DNA of 37,948 bases, from contig CAJQNZ010000068.1 of NCBI GenBank assembly GCA_905479835.1, positions 1 to 37,948 of the forward strand. The letters run 5' to 3'. The notes below the pieces were generated by a model that saw nothing but the letters and a program-made list of their open reading frames with translations, ran no database searches and was not told where the DNA came from. The DNA is from an uncultured Flavobacteriaceae bacterium (GTDB lineage: Bacteria > Bacteroidota > Bacteroidia > Flavobacteriales > Flavobacteriaceae). The position numbers and the translations under genes were made by a program. Shown here in pieces: positions 9,028 through 16,154 of this stretch (position 1 is the stretch's first letter; every line of letters starts with the position of its first letter).

Positions 9028-10443
9028 ATGGCAAGAAAGAAGAAGAAAAATCAAATTTTTGAAAATATTGAAGTCATAGATGCTGGAGCAAAAGGAAAAA
9101 CTGTTGCCAAAGCACCTGATGGACGTGTCATATTTTTAACCAATACAGTTCCTGGTGATGTTGTTGATATAAGAACAGGTAAAAAGAGAAAAGCCTATTT
9201 CGAAGGAACAGCAATTAAATTTCATAAAGAATCTGACAAACGTGTAGAACCTGAATGTGAGCATTTCGAGCATTGTGGAGGGTGTAAATGGCAAAATATG
9301 GGCTATGAACATCAACTATACTATAAACAAAAAGAAGTAACAAATAATCTTATAAGAATTGGACATCTTGATTTACCAGAAGTTACTCCAATTTTAGGGT
9401 GTGAAAAACAATATTTTTATCGTAACAAGATGGAATTTTCTTTTTCTAGCAACAGATGGTTGACGTATGAAGAAATAAATTCAGAAGAAGAAATAGATAG
9501 TAGAAATGCCCTTGGTTTTCATATTGCTGGAATGTGGGATAAAATATTGGATATTAAAAAATGTCATTTACAGGAAGACCCTTCTAATGAAATTCGAAAT
9601 TTTATAAAAGAATTTGCCATAAAAAACGAAATACCTTTTTTCAATCCAAGAGCTCAAGAAGGCATGCTTCGTACATTGATGCTTCGCATTGCTTCTACTG
9701 GAGATATTATGCTTGTTATTCAATTTTACCAAGAAAATGTTGAAAAAAGAGAGTTGCTGCTAGATGCTATTAAAGAACGGTTTCCTCAAGTAACTTCTTT
9801 ACAATATGTGATCAATGAAAAAGCAAACGATACCTTATATGATCAAGATATAATTCTATATGAAGGAAAAGATCATATCTATGAAAAAATGGAAGGTCTT
9901 CGATTTAAAATTGGTCCTAAATCTTTTTACCAAACCAATTCTACACAAGCATATGAATTGTATAAAATCACAAGAGAATTGGCTGGATTGAATGGAAATG
10001 AATTGGTTTATGATCTTTATACAGGAACTGGTACTATCGCACAGTTTGTTGCGAAAAAAGCAAAAAAAGTTATTGGTGTAGAGTCAGTTCCAGAAGCAAT
10101 AGCAGATGCAAAAATAAATGCGCAATTTAACAATATTGATAATGTTGATTTTTTTGTTGGAGACATGAAGGATGTTTTTAATACTGAATTTATCAATACA
10201 CATGGAAAACCAGATGTTATCATTACCGATCCTCCAAGAGATGGAATGCATAAAAATGTTGTTGCTAAAATTCTTGAAATTGCACCAGAAAAAATAGTGT
10301 ATGTAAGTTGTAATTCTGCAACACAGGCAAGAGATATATCTTTAATGAAAGACGTTTATAAGGTTACAAAAACTCAGGCAGTAGATATGTTTCCACAGAC
10401 GCATCATGTGGAAAATGTAGTTTTATTAGAAAAAATTAAATAA
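9028..10443 (+). CDS. rlmD: 23S rRNA (uracil-5-)-methyltransferase RlmD
   Basis: This 471-residue SAM enzyme forms 5-methyluridine in 23S rRNA (U1939 in E. coli numbering). The order of parts is a basic N terminus and TRAM domain (about 8-65), the cysteines of the 4Fe-4S site (C77, C83, C86 in CEHFEHCGGC, and a fourth in IKKCHLQED), the SAM motif DLYTGTGTIA, DPPRDGMH, and the nucleophile C428 in YVSCNSATQ with the general base E463 in HHVEN. I chose the ATG at 9028 because the ATG at 9013 lies within the promoter element; the message may be leaderless. The stop is one base pair away from the stop of a small minus-strand gene. RumA-type paralogues are similar, but the complete FeS site supports RlmD-type function. 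Confidence 0.93.
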   Translation: MARKKKKNQIFENIEVIDAGAKGKTVAKAPDGRVIFLTNTVPGDVVDIRTGKKRKAYFEGTAIKFHKESDKRVEPECEHFEHCGGCKWQNMGYEHQLYYKQKEVTNNLIRIGHLDLPEVTPILGCEKQYFYRNKMEFSFSSNRWLTYEEINSEEEIDSRNALGFHIAGMWDKILDIKKCHLQEDPSNEIRNFIKEFAIKNEIPFFNPRAQEGMLRTLMLRIASTGDIMLVIQFYQENVEKRELLLDAIKERFPQVTSLQYVINEKANDTLYDQDIILYEGKDHIYEKMEGLRFKIGPKSFYQTNSTQAYELYKITRELAGLNGNELVYDLYTGTGTIAQFVAKKAKKVIGVESVPEAIADAKINAQFNNIDNVDFFVGDMKDVFNTEFINTHGKPDVIITDPPRDGMHKNVVAKILEIAPEKIVYVSCNSATQARDISLMKDVYKVTKTQAVDMFPQTHHVENVVLLEKIK

Positions 10444-10444
10444 A

Positions 10445-10615
10445 TTAACCTCTACCTTGATTTTTCTTTTTTACTATTATAATTACTATTAGAGCAGTTA
10501 CAACAAACAATAAATAGTAGTTTAAAGGAAAATCCGGTGATTCATTAATATTTTTAGGTTTTATTTGAAAAATAAAGGTTGAAAGTATTACTGAATAGTA
10601 CGCTATATTAATCAT
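10445..10615 (-). CDS. Small two-helix membrane protein, 56 residues
   Basis: A short open frame on the minus strand that is easy to miss. It starts MINIAYYSVILSTFIFQ and ends with a hydrophobic helix (about 33-48, YYLLFVVTALIVIIIV) followed by the basic tail KKKNQGRG. The hydrophobic stretches are separated by a polar loop KPKNINESPDFP, which is the layout of a real membrane protein. An exact Bacteroidota -7 element lies 23 nt upstream of the ATG. It meets rlmD tail to tail with one base between the two stops. I do not recognise a family. The frame stays open 14 codons upstream of the ATG, so an alternative start codon (TTG, two codons upstream) cannot be excluded. Confidence 0.6.
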   Translation of the reverse strand: MINIAYYSVILSTFIFQIKPKNINESPDFPLNYYLLFVVTALIVIIIVKKKNQGRG

Positions 10616-10638
10616 TAACAAGTTTATTTTTTTAATTA

Positions 10639-10646
10639 CAAATATA
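10639..10646 (-). promoter_or_regulatory. Bacteroidota -7 promoter element TATATTTG for the 56-residue membrane protein
   Basis: An exact TAnnTTTG match on the minus strand, 23 nt before the start codon at 10615. It supports the small gene as a real transcription unit. Confidence 0.45.
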
Positions 10647-10747
10647 TGACCTATAATTGTTTAAATCCCTAACGGTTTTCCGTGATATTTACATAAATGA
10701 TTTAAATATACTTTTTTTAATATAGTCTCGTTTTTAATAATTTATTA

Positions 10748-10755
10748 TAGTTTTG
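10748..10755 (+). promoter_or_regulatory. Bacteroidota -7 promoter element TAGTTTTG for the DUF6452/DUF6048 pair
   Basis: An exact TAnnTTTG match ending 18 nt before the ATG at 10774. It lies in the gap of about 158 bp between two divergently read genes, which holds nothing else recognisable. Confidence 0.45.
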
Positions 10756-10773
10756 TTATTCCATTAGAATTTT

Positions 10774-11223
10774 ATGAAAAAAACAATAGCATCATTAATT
10801 GTATTTATTACACTTATCACAAGTTGTCAAAAAGACGATTTCTGTATTGATCAAACTACTCCACAGTTAATCATTCGCTTTTATGATGATGCTGAACCTA
10901 CAGAATATAAATCTGCTACCGGATTATATGTTTGGGCAAATGAATTGGATACTATTTATAATAATGTGTCTACAGATTCTATTGCGATACCACTAAATCC
11001 ATCAATAGATTTTACAGTATATCATCTAACTTCTGAAACAATAGAAGATAAGTTTACAATCAACTACAACAGAAAAGAAATTTTTGTTTCACGTTCTTGT
11101 GGTTATAAATATAATTTTGAAAATATAAATTTGACTGAAATCAATAACAACTGGATTTTAAATACTGAAGTAACCAATCAAACTGTAGAAAATGAAACAG
11201 AGCATATTAAAATATTACATTAG
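10774..11223 (+). CDS. DUF6452 family lipoprotein
   Basis: The 149-residue protein begins with a lipoprotein signal peptide whose lipobox ITSC places the lipidated Cys at residue 18. The mature part is acidic and beta-rich, with the segment LIIRFYDD near its start, two further Cys (C23 and one in SRSCGYKY), and no known catalytic motif. I recognise it as the DUF6452 family, which in Flavobacteriaceae sits beside rlmD and a DUF6048 gene; that order is kept here. The last 32 nt overlap the start of the DUF6048 gene, so the two are probably co-translated. The function is unknown; the envelope location is firm from the signal. Confidence 0.8.
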   Translation: MKKTIASLIVFITLITSCQKDDFCIDQTTPQLIIRFYDDAEPTEYKSATGLYVWANELDTIYNNVSTDSIAIPLNPSIDFTVYHLTSETIEDKFTINYNRKEIFVSRSCGYKYNFENINLTEINNNWILNTEVTNQTVENETEHIKILH

Positions 11224-11893
11224 TGTTTTAGTAGTGCTTACTTCATTCTCAGTAACAGCACAAGAAGAAACAAGATCTGATACGATAAAATCAAAGCATA
11301 CTTATGGTCTTCGCTTAGGTGTAGATATAAGTAAACCGATCATTTCAATTTTTAATAATGATATCAAAGGATTAGAACTTTTAGCAGATTATAGAATTCA
11401 TAAAAACATATATGCAGCAATTGAATTAGGGACTTATGATAGAGAAACTCAAGAAGATTATTTTAATTTCAATACCAAAGGTTCATTTGTAAAAATAGGT
11501 GGGAATTACAATCTTTATGAAAATTGGCCAAACATGAATAATGAAATTTTTGTGGGTTTTCGCTATGGTTTCAGTAGTTTCACTCAGACTTTAAAAACTT
11601 ACACTCCCAATATAGAAGGAACCTATTTTGAAGAAAATACAATTACTGTAAATCAAGAATTTGACAATTTATCTGCTCAATGGGCAGAAATTGTAATCGG
11701 TTTAAAAGTTGAAACTTTAGATAATGTTTATCTTGGAGCGAGCATAGGTCTGAAAAAACTTATAAATGAAAAAGAGCCTGAAAATTTTAAAAACTTATAT
11801 ATTCCTGGATTTGAAAGAGTTTTTTCAAATAATACTGGTTTTAGTTTTAACTACTCAATTTCTTATCTTATCCCTATTTACAAAAGAAAATAA
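11192..11893 (+). CDS. DUF6048 family outer-membrane beta-barrel protein
   Basis: The 233-residue protein has a signal peptide (about 1-23, ending VTAQ) and then about eight to ten amphipathic strands with Gly/aromatic endings (YGLRLGVDISKPI, YAAIELGTY, EIFVGFRYGFSSF, VYLGASIGLK), closing with FSFNYSISYLIPIYK. This is the layout of a small outer-membrane barrel and matches the DUF6048 family. It overlaps the DUF6452 lipoprotein gene by 32 nt, which suggests the two products work together in the envelope. No enzymatic motif is visible. The role is unknown. Confidence 0.8.
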   Translation: MKQSILKYYISVLVVLTSFSVTAQEETRSDTIKSKHTYGLRLGVDISKPIISIFNNDIKGLELLADYRIHKNIYAAIELGTYDRETQEDYFNFNTKGSFVKIGGNYNLYENWPNMNNEIFVGFRYGFSSFTQTLKTYTPNIEGTYFEENTITVNQEFDNLSAQWAEIVIGLKVETLDNVYLGASIGLKKLINEKEPENFKNLYIPGFERVFSNNTGFSFNYSISYLIPIYKRK

Positions 11894-11934
11894 ATAAATT
11901 TTTCTTAACTTTATATTCTTAATTTTTTTACAAT

Positions 11935-12885
11935 ATGGAAAGAATACCAAGTGTAGATTTATCGGATTTTTTATCTGATAACGCTGATAGAAAACAGCAG
12001 TTTGTCAATGAAATAGGAAAAGCATATGAAGAAATTGGTTTTGTAGCCTTAAAAGGGCATTTTTTAAGTGACTCACTTATTAAAAATTTATATGATGAAA
12101 TTAAAAACTTTTTTGACCTTCCTGAGGATGTGAAATCTGGATATGAGATTAAAGGAATCGGTGGACAACGAGGTTATACCTCTTTCGGAAAAGAACATGC
12201 CAAAGGAAAAAAAGAAGGTGATTTAAAAGAATTTTGGCATTTTGGTCAATATGTGAGCGAAGATGATAATTTATCAGAAGTATATCCTGATAATGTAGAA
12301 GTTAAGGAACTTCCTGAATTCAACAATGTAGGAGAAACAACCTACAAGATGCTTGAAAAAACAGCAAAATATGTTTTAAGAGCATTGGCAATTCATCTTA
12401 ATCTAGAAGAAACTTATTTTGATAATTATATTAGGAATGGAAACTCGATTTTAAGACCTATTCATTATCCTCCAATTAAAACCGCTCCTAAAAATGCGGA
12501 ACGTGCAGCTGCTCATGGTGATATTAACCTAATCACTTTATTAATGGGCGCACAAGGAAAAGGGTTGCAAGTTCAGAATCATAATGGAACTTGGATAGAT
12601 GCAATGGCCGAACCTGACGAGTTAATGATTAATGTTGGTGATATGTTATCAAGGCATACTAATAATAAATTAAAATCTACAATTCATCGTGTAGTAAACC
12701 CTCCTAAAGAATTGTGGGGAACCTCTCGTTATTCAATCCCATTTTTTATGCATCCTATCAGTGAAATGAAACTTGATGTTTTAGATAGTTGTATTGATGA
12801 AAATAATCCAAAACAGTTTGACGATATTACTGCTGGAGAATTTTTACATGAAAGGTTGATTGAACTTGGATTGATTAAAAAATAA
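11935..12885 (+). CDS. 2-oxoglutarate/Fe(II)-dependent oxygenase, isopenicillin-N-synthase-like
   Basis: A 316-residue soluble non-haem iron oxygenase. The N-terminal half carries the DIOX_N region (IPSVDLSDFL; YEEIGFVALKGH). The C-terminal jelly roll has the full iron triad H194, D196 (AAHGDINLITLL) and H251 (STIHRVVNPP), plus R265 and S267 in SRYSIPFF, the RxS site that binds the 2-oxoglutarate carboxylate. It therefore looks catalytically intact. The substrate cannot be told from sequence; the family includes hydroxylases, desaturases and ring-forming oxidases. The gap of 65 nt to the next gene contains a small inverted repeat (12904-12916) without a T-run. Confidence 0.88.
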   Translation: MERIPSVDLSDFLSDNADRKQQFVNEIGKAYEEIGFVALKGHFLSDSLIKNLYDEIKNFFDLPEDVKSGYEIKGIGGQRGYTSFGKEHAKGKKEGDLKEFWHFGQYVSEDDNLSEVYPDNVEVKELPEFNNVGETTYKMLEKTAKYVLRALAIHLNLEETYFDNYIRNGNSILRPIHYPPIKTAPKNAERAAAHGDINLITLLMGAQGKGLQVQNHNGTWIDAMAEPDELMINVGDMLSRHTNNKLKSTIHRVVNPPKELWGTSRYSIPFFMHPISEMKLDVLDSCIDENNPKQFDDITAGEFLHERLIELGLIKK

Positions 12886-12950
12886 CACATATATATTTTA
12901 GAAGCGATATAATCGCATTTGATTATCTCGCTTTATGTTTTAATACAACT

Positions 12951-13280
12951 ATGGATTTACAAGACCAATTAAAAAATTTATTTCCTGATCATACACCAAT
13001 AGAAACAGAGGAGTCAATCGATTTTCAAAAAGATATTTGGATGCAAGAAGATCCTATGATATGTAAGTATGAAAAAAGAAAAGGAAAACCAATTACAATC
13101 ATTGAAGGATATACTGGAGCAACTTCAGATTTTAAAAAATTGGCAAAACTATTAAAAACGAAGTTAAGTGTCGGTGGAAGTTTTAAAGATGATAAAATTA
13201 TATTACAAGGAGATTATAGAGATAAAATAATGGAAATCCTTACAGAAAAAGGGTTTAAAGTAAAACGTGTAGGTGGATAG
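12951..13280 (+). CDS. SUI1/YciH-family translation factor
   Basis: This 109-residue protein has a short N-terminal extension and then the SUI1 (eIF1-like) fold. The marks are KRKGKPITIIEGYTG followed by the helix SDFKKLAKLLKTKLSVGG, then DKIILQGDYRDKIMEILTEKGFKVKRVGG, which is the classic ending of the family (GG...ILQGD...L...GF..K..GG). Bacterial members bind the small ribosomal subunit and can influence start-site selection, but the exact role in Bacteroidota is unknown. It precedes the alpha/beta hydrolase by 5 nt and is probably in the same transcript. Confidence 0.9.
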   Translation: MDLQDQLKNLFPDHTPIETEESIDFQKDIWMQEDPMICKYEKRKGKPITIIEGYTGATSDFKKLAKLLKTKLSVGGSFKDDKIILQGDYRDKIMEILTEKGFKVKRVGG

Positions 13281-13285
13281 ATTTT

Positions 13286-14230
13286 ATGAAAAAGGTATTT
13301 AAAATAATATTATTTTTGATTGTGTTCTTAAGTGTGTTTTCCACTATTTCTGGGCATTTAGGAATTGGAAATAAAGATATTACAGAAGTAAGACAAGGAA
13401 AATTCATTACTATAGAAAACCAACAAGTCAGGTATTTACAAAAAGGTTCTGGAAAAGATTTTTTATTGATTCATGGAACTCCAGGATGTATCGAAGATTG
13501 GCAGATTATCATAGATTCTTTATCAAAAAAATATAGAGTTACGGCAATCGATAGACTCGGAAATGGCTATTCTTCTTCCAATGATTATCAGTACACTTTA
13601 CAAGAAAATGCTGCTCTTGTTCATAAACTTATTGACACATTAGATCTGAAGAACACAGTAATCATTGGTCATTCATTTGGTGGTTCAACGACTGCACAAC
13701 TTGCTGTTGAAAACAATCCTAAGATTGATTCCTATATTATGGTTTCTCCTCCTTTATATAAAATTCATCCTGCTACAATTTATAAGATTGCTTCAATTCC
13801 TATATTAGGAAAAGGATTTGCCTATCTTATGCATAAGACAAAAGCAGCAGATATGATACGTGAACGGATTAAAAACGAGTTGCAAAATACTCCAGAACTT
13901 CTTACTCCTGAGTTTATTGAATATCGATCTGATTTATGGTCACAACCGAAAGTACTTTATACAACATCAAAAGAAAGAACAAATTATAATGAAGGATTAA
14001 ATAAAATATCTGAGAATTATAATCTTATCACAAAACCTATTTCTATAATTGTAGGTGATTTAGACTCTAAAGATATTCTTGATGGATGCAATAAATTTAA
14101 ACAAATAAGACCTGAAACAAATTTAGTGATTTTAAAAAACACAAAGCATTTTTTACAAATTGAAAGAAATAAACAATTATTAAGAGAGATTGAGAAACAT
14201 CTTTCATCAAGTCAATTAGAAAAAAATTAA
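13286..14230 (+). CDS. Alpha/beta hydrolase, membrane-anchored or exported
   Basis: The 314-residue chain opens with a basic, hydrophobic segment (MKKVFKIILFLIVFLSVFS) that is a signal anchor or signal peptide with no clear cleavage site. The hydrolase fold follows: oxyanion region LIHGTPGCIEDW (61-72), nucleophile elbow GHSFGG with Ser130, an acid residue in VGDLDSKD and the catalytic His in NTKHFLQIE. These give a complete Ser-Asp-His triad. A helical lid lies between about 165 and 225. It is similar to epoxide-hydrolase/haloperoxidase-like enzymes, but the substrate is unknown. The gaps to the neighbours are 5 and 2 nt, so it is in an operon with the SUI1-like and nucleoside phosphorylase genes. 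Confidence 0.85.
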   Translation: MKKVFKIILFLIVFLSVFSTISGHLGIGNKDITEVRQGKFITIENQQVRYLQKGSGKDFLLIHGTPGCIEDWQIIIDSLSKKYRVTAIDRLGNGYSSSNDYQYTLQENAALVHKLIDTLDLKNTVIIGHSFGGSTTAQLAVENNPKIDSYIMVSPPLYKIHPATIYKIASIPILGKGFAYLMHKTKAADMIRERIKNELQNTPELLTPEFIEYRSDLWSQPKVLYTTSKERTNYNEGLNKISENYNLITKPISIIVGDLDSKDILDGCNKFKQIRPETNLVILKNTKHFLQIERNKQLLREIEKHLSSSQLEKN

Positions 14231-14232
14231 TT

Positions 14233-15105
14233 ATGGATAAAATCCCTGAATCAGAATTAATTTTAAATCCAGATGGAAGTGTATATCATTTAAATTTACT
14301 GCCTGAAAATATTGCCAACACAATCCTATTTGTAGGAGATCAAGAAAGAGTAGAAAAAATATCGAAATACTTCGATTCTATAGAATTTGAAACTCAAAAA
14401 AGAGAATTTAAAACACATACAGGAACCTATAAAGGGAAACGTATTTCAGTAATTTCAACAGGAATAGGCCCTGACAATATTGATATAGTATTGAATGAAT
14501 TGGACGCATTGGTCAATATTGATTTAAAAAACAGAACAATTTTAGAAAAGCACAACTCACTTGATATTATTCGAATTGGTACTTCAGGATCTCTACAATC
14601 AGATATTCCAATAGATAGCTTTTTGCTTTCATCACATGCAATCGGTATGGACGGTATGTTACATTCTTATGATTGTAAACATGTATGTGAACATGCTATT
14701 GAAACCGCATTTATAAAACACACAGACTGGATTTCAGATAAACCTCGACCTTATTGTATTAAAAGTGGAGAAGGACTTGCGAATAAAATCATGAGTGAAA
14801 AAATTCATACAGGAATTACTGCAACAGCAGGAGGGTTTTACGGACCACAAGGGCGTGTATTGAGATTAAGAATACAAGATACAGCATTGAATAACAAAAT
14901 GGACTCCTTTCAATTTAAGAATCATCGAATAACTAATCTTGAAATGGAAACCTCAGCAATTTATGGCCTTTCAAAACTACTTGGGCACAATGCAGTTTCT
15001 ATGAATGCAATTATTGCCAATCGTGCCAATGGAACTTTCAGTGATAATCCATATAAAGTAGTTGATGAATTAATCCAATATACCTTAGATAAAATTATAA
15101 AATAA
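14233..15105 (+). CDS. Nucleoside phosphorylase (uridine/purine phosphorylase family)
   Basis: The 290-residue cytoplasmic enzyme belongs to the NP-I family, which cleaves nucleosides with phosphate to free base and ribose-1-phosphate. The marks are the phosphate-binding segments TILFVGDQERVEK near residue 30 and ISTGIGPDN near 78, IIRIGTSGSLQ near 115, and NLEMETSAIYGL near 236 with the Glu-Met-Glu that holds the ribose. The length is about 30-40 residues more than the classic Udp, as in many Bacteroidota proteins annotated as uridine phosphorylase-like. Substrate preference cannot be told safely. It lies 2 nt from genes on both sides, which suggests nucleoside or base scavenging linked to the following binding-protein-like gene. 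Confidence 0.88.
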   Translation: MDKIPESELILNPDGSVYHLNLLPENIANTILFVGDQERVEKISKYFDSIEFETQKREFKTHTGTYKGKRISVISTGIGPDNIDIVLNELDALVNIDLKNRTILEKHNSLDIIRIGTSGSLQSDIPIDSFLLSSHAIGMDGMLHSYDCKHVCEHAIETAFIKHTDWISDKPRPYCIKSGEGLANKIMSEKIHTGITATAGGFYGPQGRVLRLRIQDTALNNKMDSFQFKNHRITNLEMETSAIYGLSKLLGHNAVSMNAIIANRANGTFSDNPYKVVDELIQYTLDKIIK

Positions 15106-15107
15106 GT

Positions 15108-15977
15108 ATGACAAAATTAAATATAGGTGGAGTACCAGAACATTTTAACTTACCATGGCATCTCGCAATAGAAAATGATGAATTTAAAGACGAAGGCATA
15201 GATTTAATATGGAAAGATTTTCCAGGAGGAACAGGTGCAATGTGTAAATCTCTTCGTGAAAAAGAAATAGATATTGCCATCATTCTTACAGGAGGTATTA
15301 TTAAAGACATTATTAACGGAAATCAAACTAAAATAGTTCAAACTTATATAAACTCTCCGCTTCTTTGGGGAATTCATGTTGGTGCTGAATCCAATTATAA
15401 ATCCATTGAAGATCTTGAAGGAAAAACAGCAGCAATCAGTAGAATTGGCTCTGGTTCACAGTTACTTGCTATTGTAAATGCTCAAAAAAACGGATGGGAT
15501 ATTGAAAAAATGGATTATAAAATAGTTGGAAATATTAATGGTGGCGCAGAAGCATTGACCAACGGTGAAGCAGATTATTTCCTTTGGGAACATTTCACAA
15601 CCAAGCCTCTAGTTGATAATGGAACTTTCAGAAGAGTTGGTGACTGCCCTACTCCATGGCCCTGTTTTGTAATTGCTGTACGTGAAGAAGTCTTGGCAAA
15701 CCATTACAAGGAAGTAAAAAATGTGTTAAAAGTTATCAATTCCAAAGTAAAATCATTTTCTACTCATGCTAAAAAAAATCGTTATGTTGATTTGTTTTCC
15801 ATGAGGTACAATCTAGAAAAAGAAGATGTTAAAGATTGGCTGTCAATTACTGAATGGAATCAAGGAAAACCAATTTCTAAAACTTTAATTAAATCAATAC
15901 AAAATAAATTAATAGAATTCAACGTTATTGATACCAAGGTCGATGTAGATGAATTGGTAAAAAAAATATATATTTGA
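15108..15977 (+). CDS. Substrate-binding-protein-like protein without signal peptide
   Basis: The 289-residue protein has the two-lobed fold of periplasmic binding proteins of the nitrate/sulfonate/thiamine-precursor (NMT1/SsuA-like) type: IGGVPEHFNLPWHLAIEND at the start, DIAIILTGG near 60, SRIGSGSQLLAIVNA near 105 and a hinge region with ADYFLWEHFTTKPL. It starts MTKLNIGG, with no signal peptide or lipobox, and no ABC permease or ATPase is near. It is therefore expected in the cytoplasm, possibly as a sensor, carrier or enzyme. Family note: cytoplasmic proteins of this kind are also known from fungi. It lies 2 nt after the nucleoside phosphorylase, so a nucleobase-like ligand is an attractive guess only. 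Confidence 0.75.
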   Translation: MTKLNIGGVPEHFNLPWHLAIENDEFKDEGIDLIWKDFPGGTGAMCKSLREKEIDIAIILTGGIIKDIINGNQTKIVQTYINSPLLWGIHVGAESNYKSIEDLEGKTAAISRIGSGSQLLAIVNAQKNGWDIEKMDYKIVGNINGGAEALTNGEADYFLWEHFTTKPLVDNGTFRRVGDCPTPWPCFVIAVREEVLANHYKEVKNVLKVINSKVKSFSTHAKKNRYVDLFSMRYNLEKEDVKDWLSITEWNQGKPISKTLIKSIQNKLIEFNVIDTKVDVDELVKKIYI

Positions 15978-15998
15978 AAAAATTATTCTTTTAAAATT

Positions 15999-16154
15999 AT
16001 GAAAAAAGTAGCAATCGTTTTAGTGTTTATATTCGCAACATCTTCTTTAACTTCCTGTAAGTCAACTAAAGGATGTGGCTTGACAAGTGACATTTCAACT
16101 CCAGAAATTAATCCAATTGAAAATATTACAAGCGTAGAGTCTGAAATAGTTTAA
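15999..16154 (+). CDS. Small lipoprotein, 51 residues
   Basis: A short gene with a clear lipoprotein signal: MKKVAIVLVFIFATSSLTSC, with the lipobox LTSC and the lipidated Cys at residue 20. The mature part is only about 31 residues and acidic, with a second Cys (C26) in KSTKGCGL. It starts 21 nt after the binding-protein-like gene and is probably the last gene of that operon. Its stop TAA and the stop of valS on the other strand share the palindrome TTAA at 16151-16154, so the two genes overlap by 4 bp. I recognise no family. Confidence 0.7.
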   Translation: MKKVAIVLVFIFATSSLTSCKSTKGCGLTSDISTPEINPIENITSVESEIV

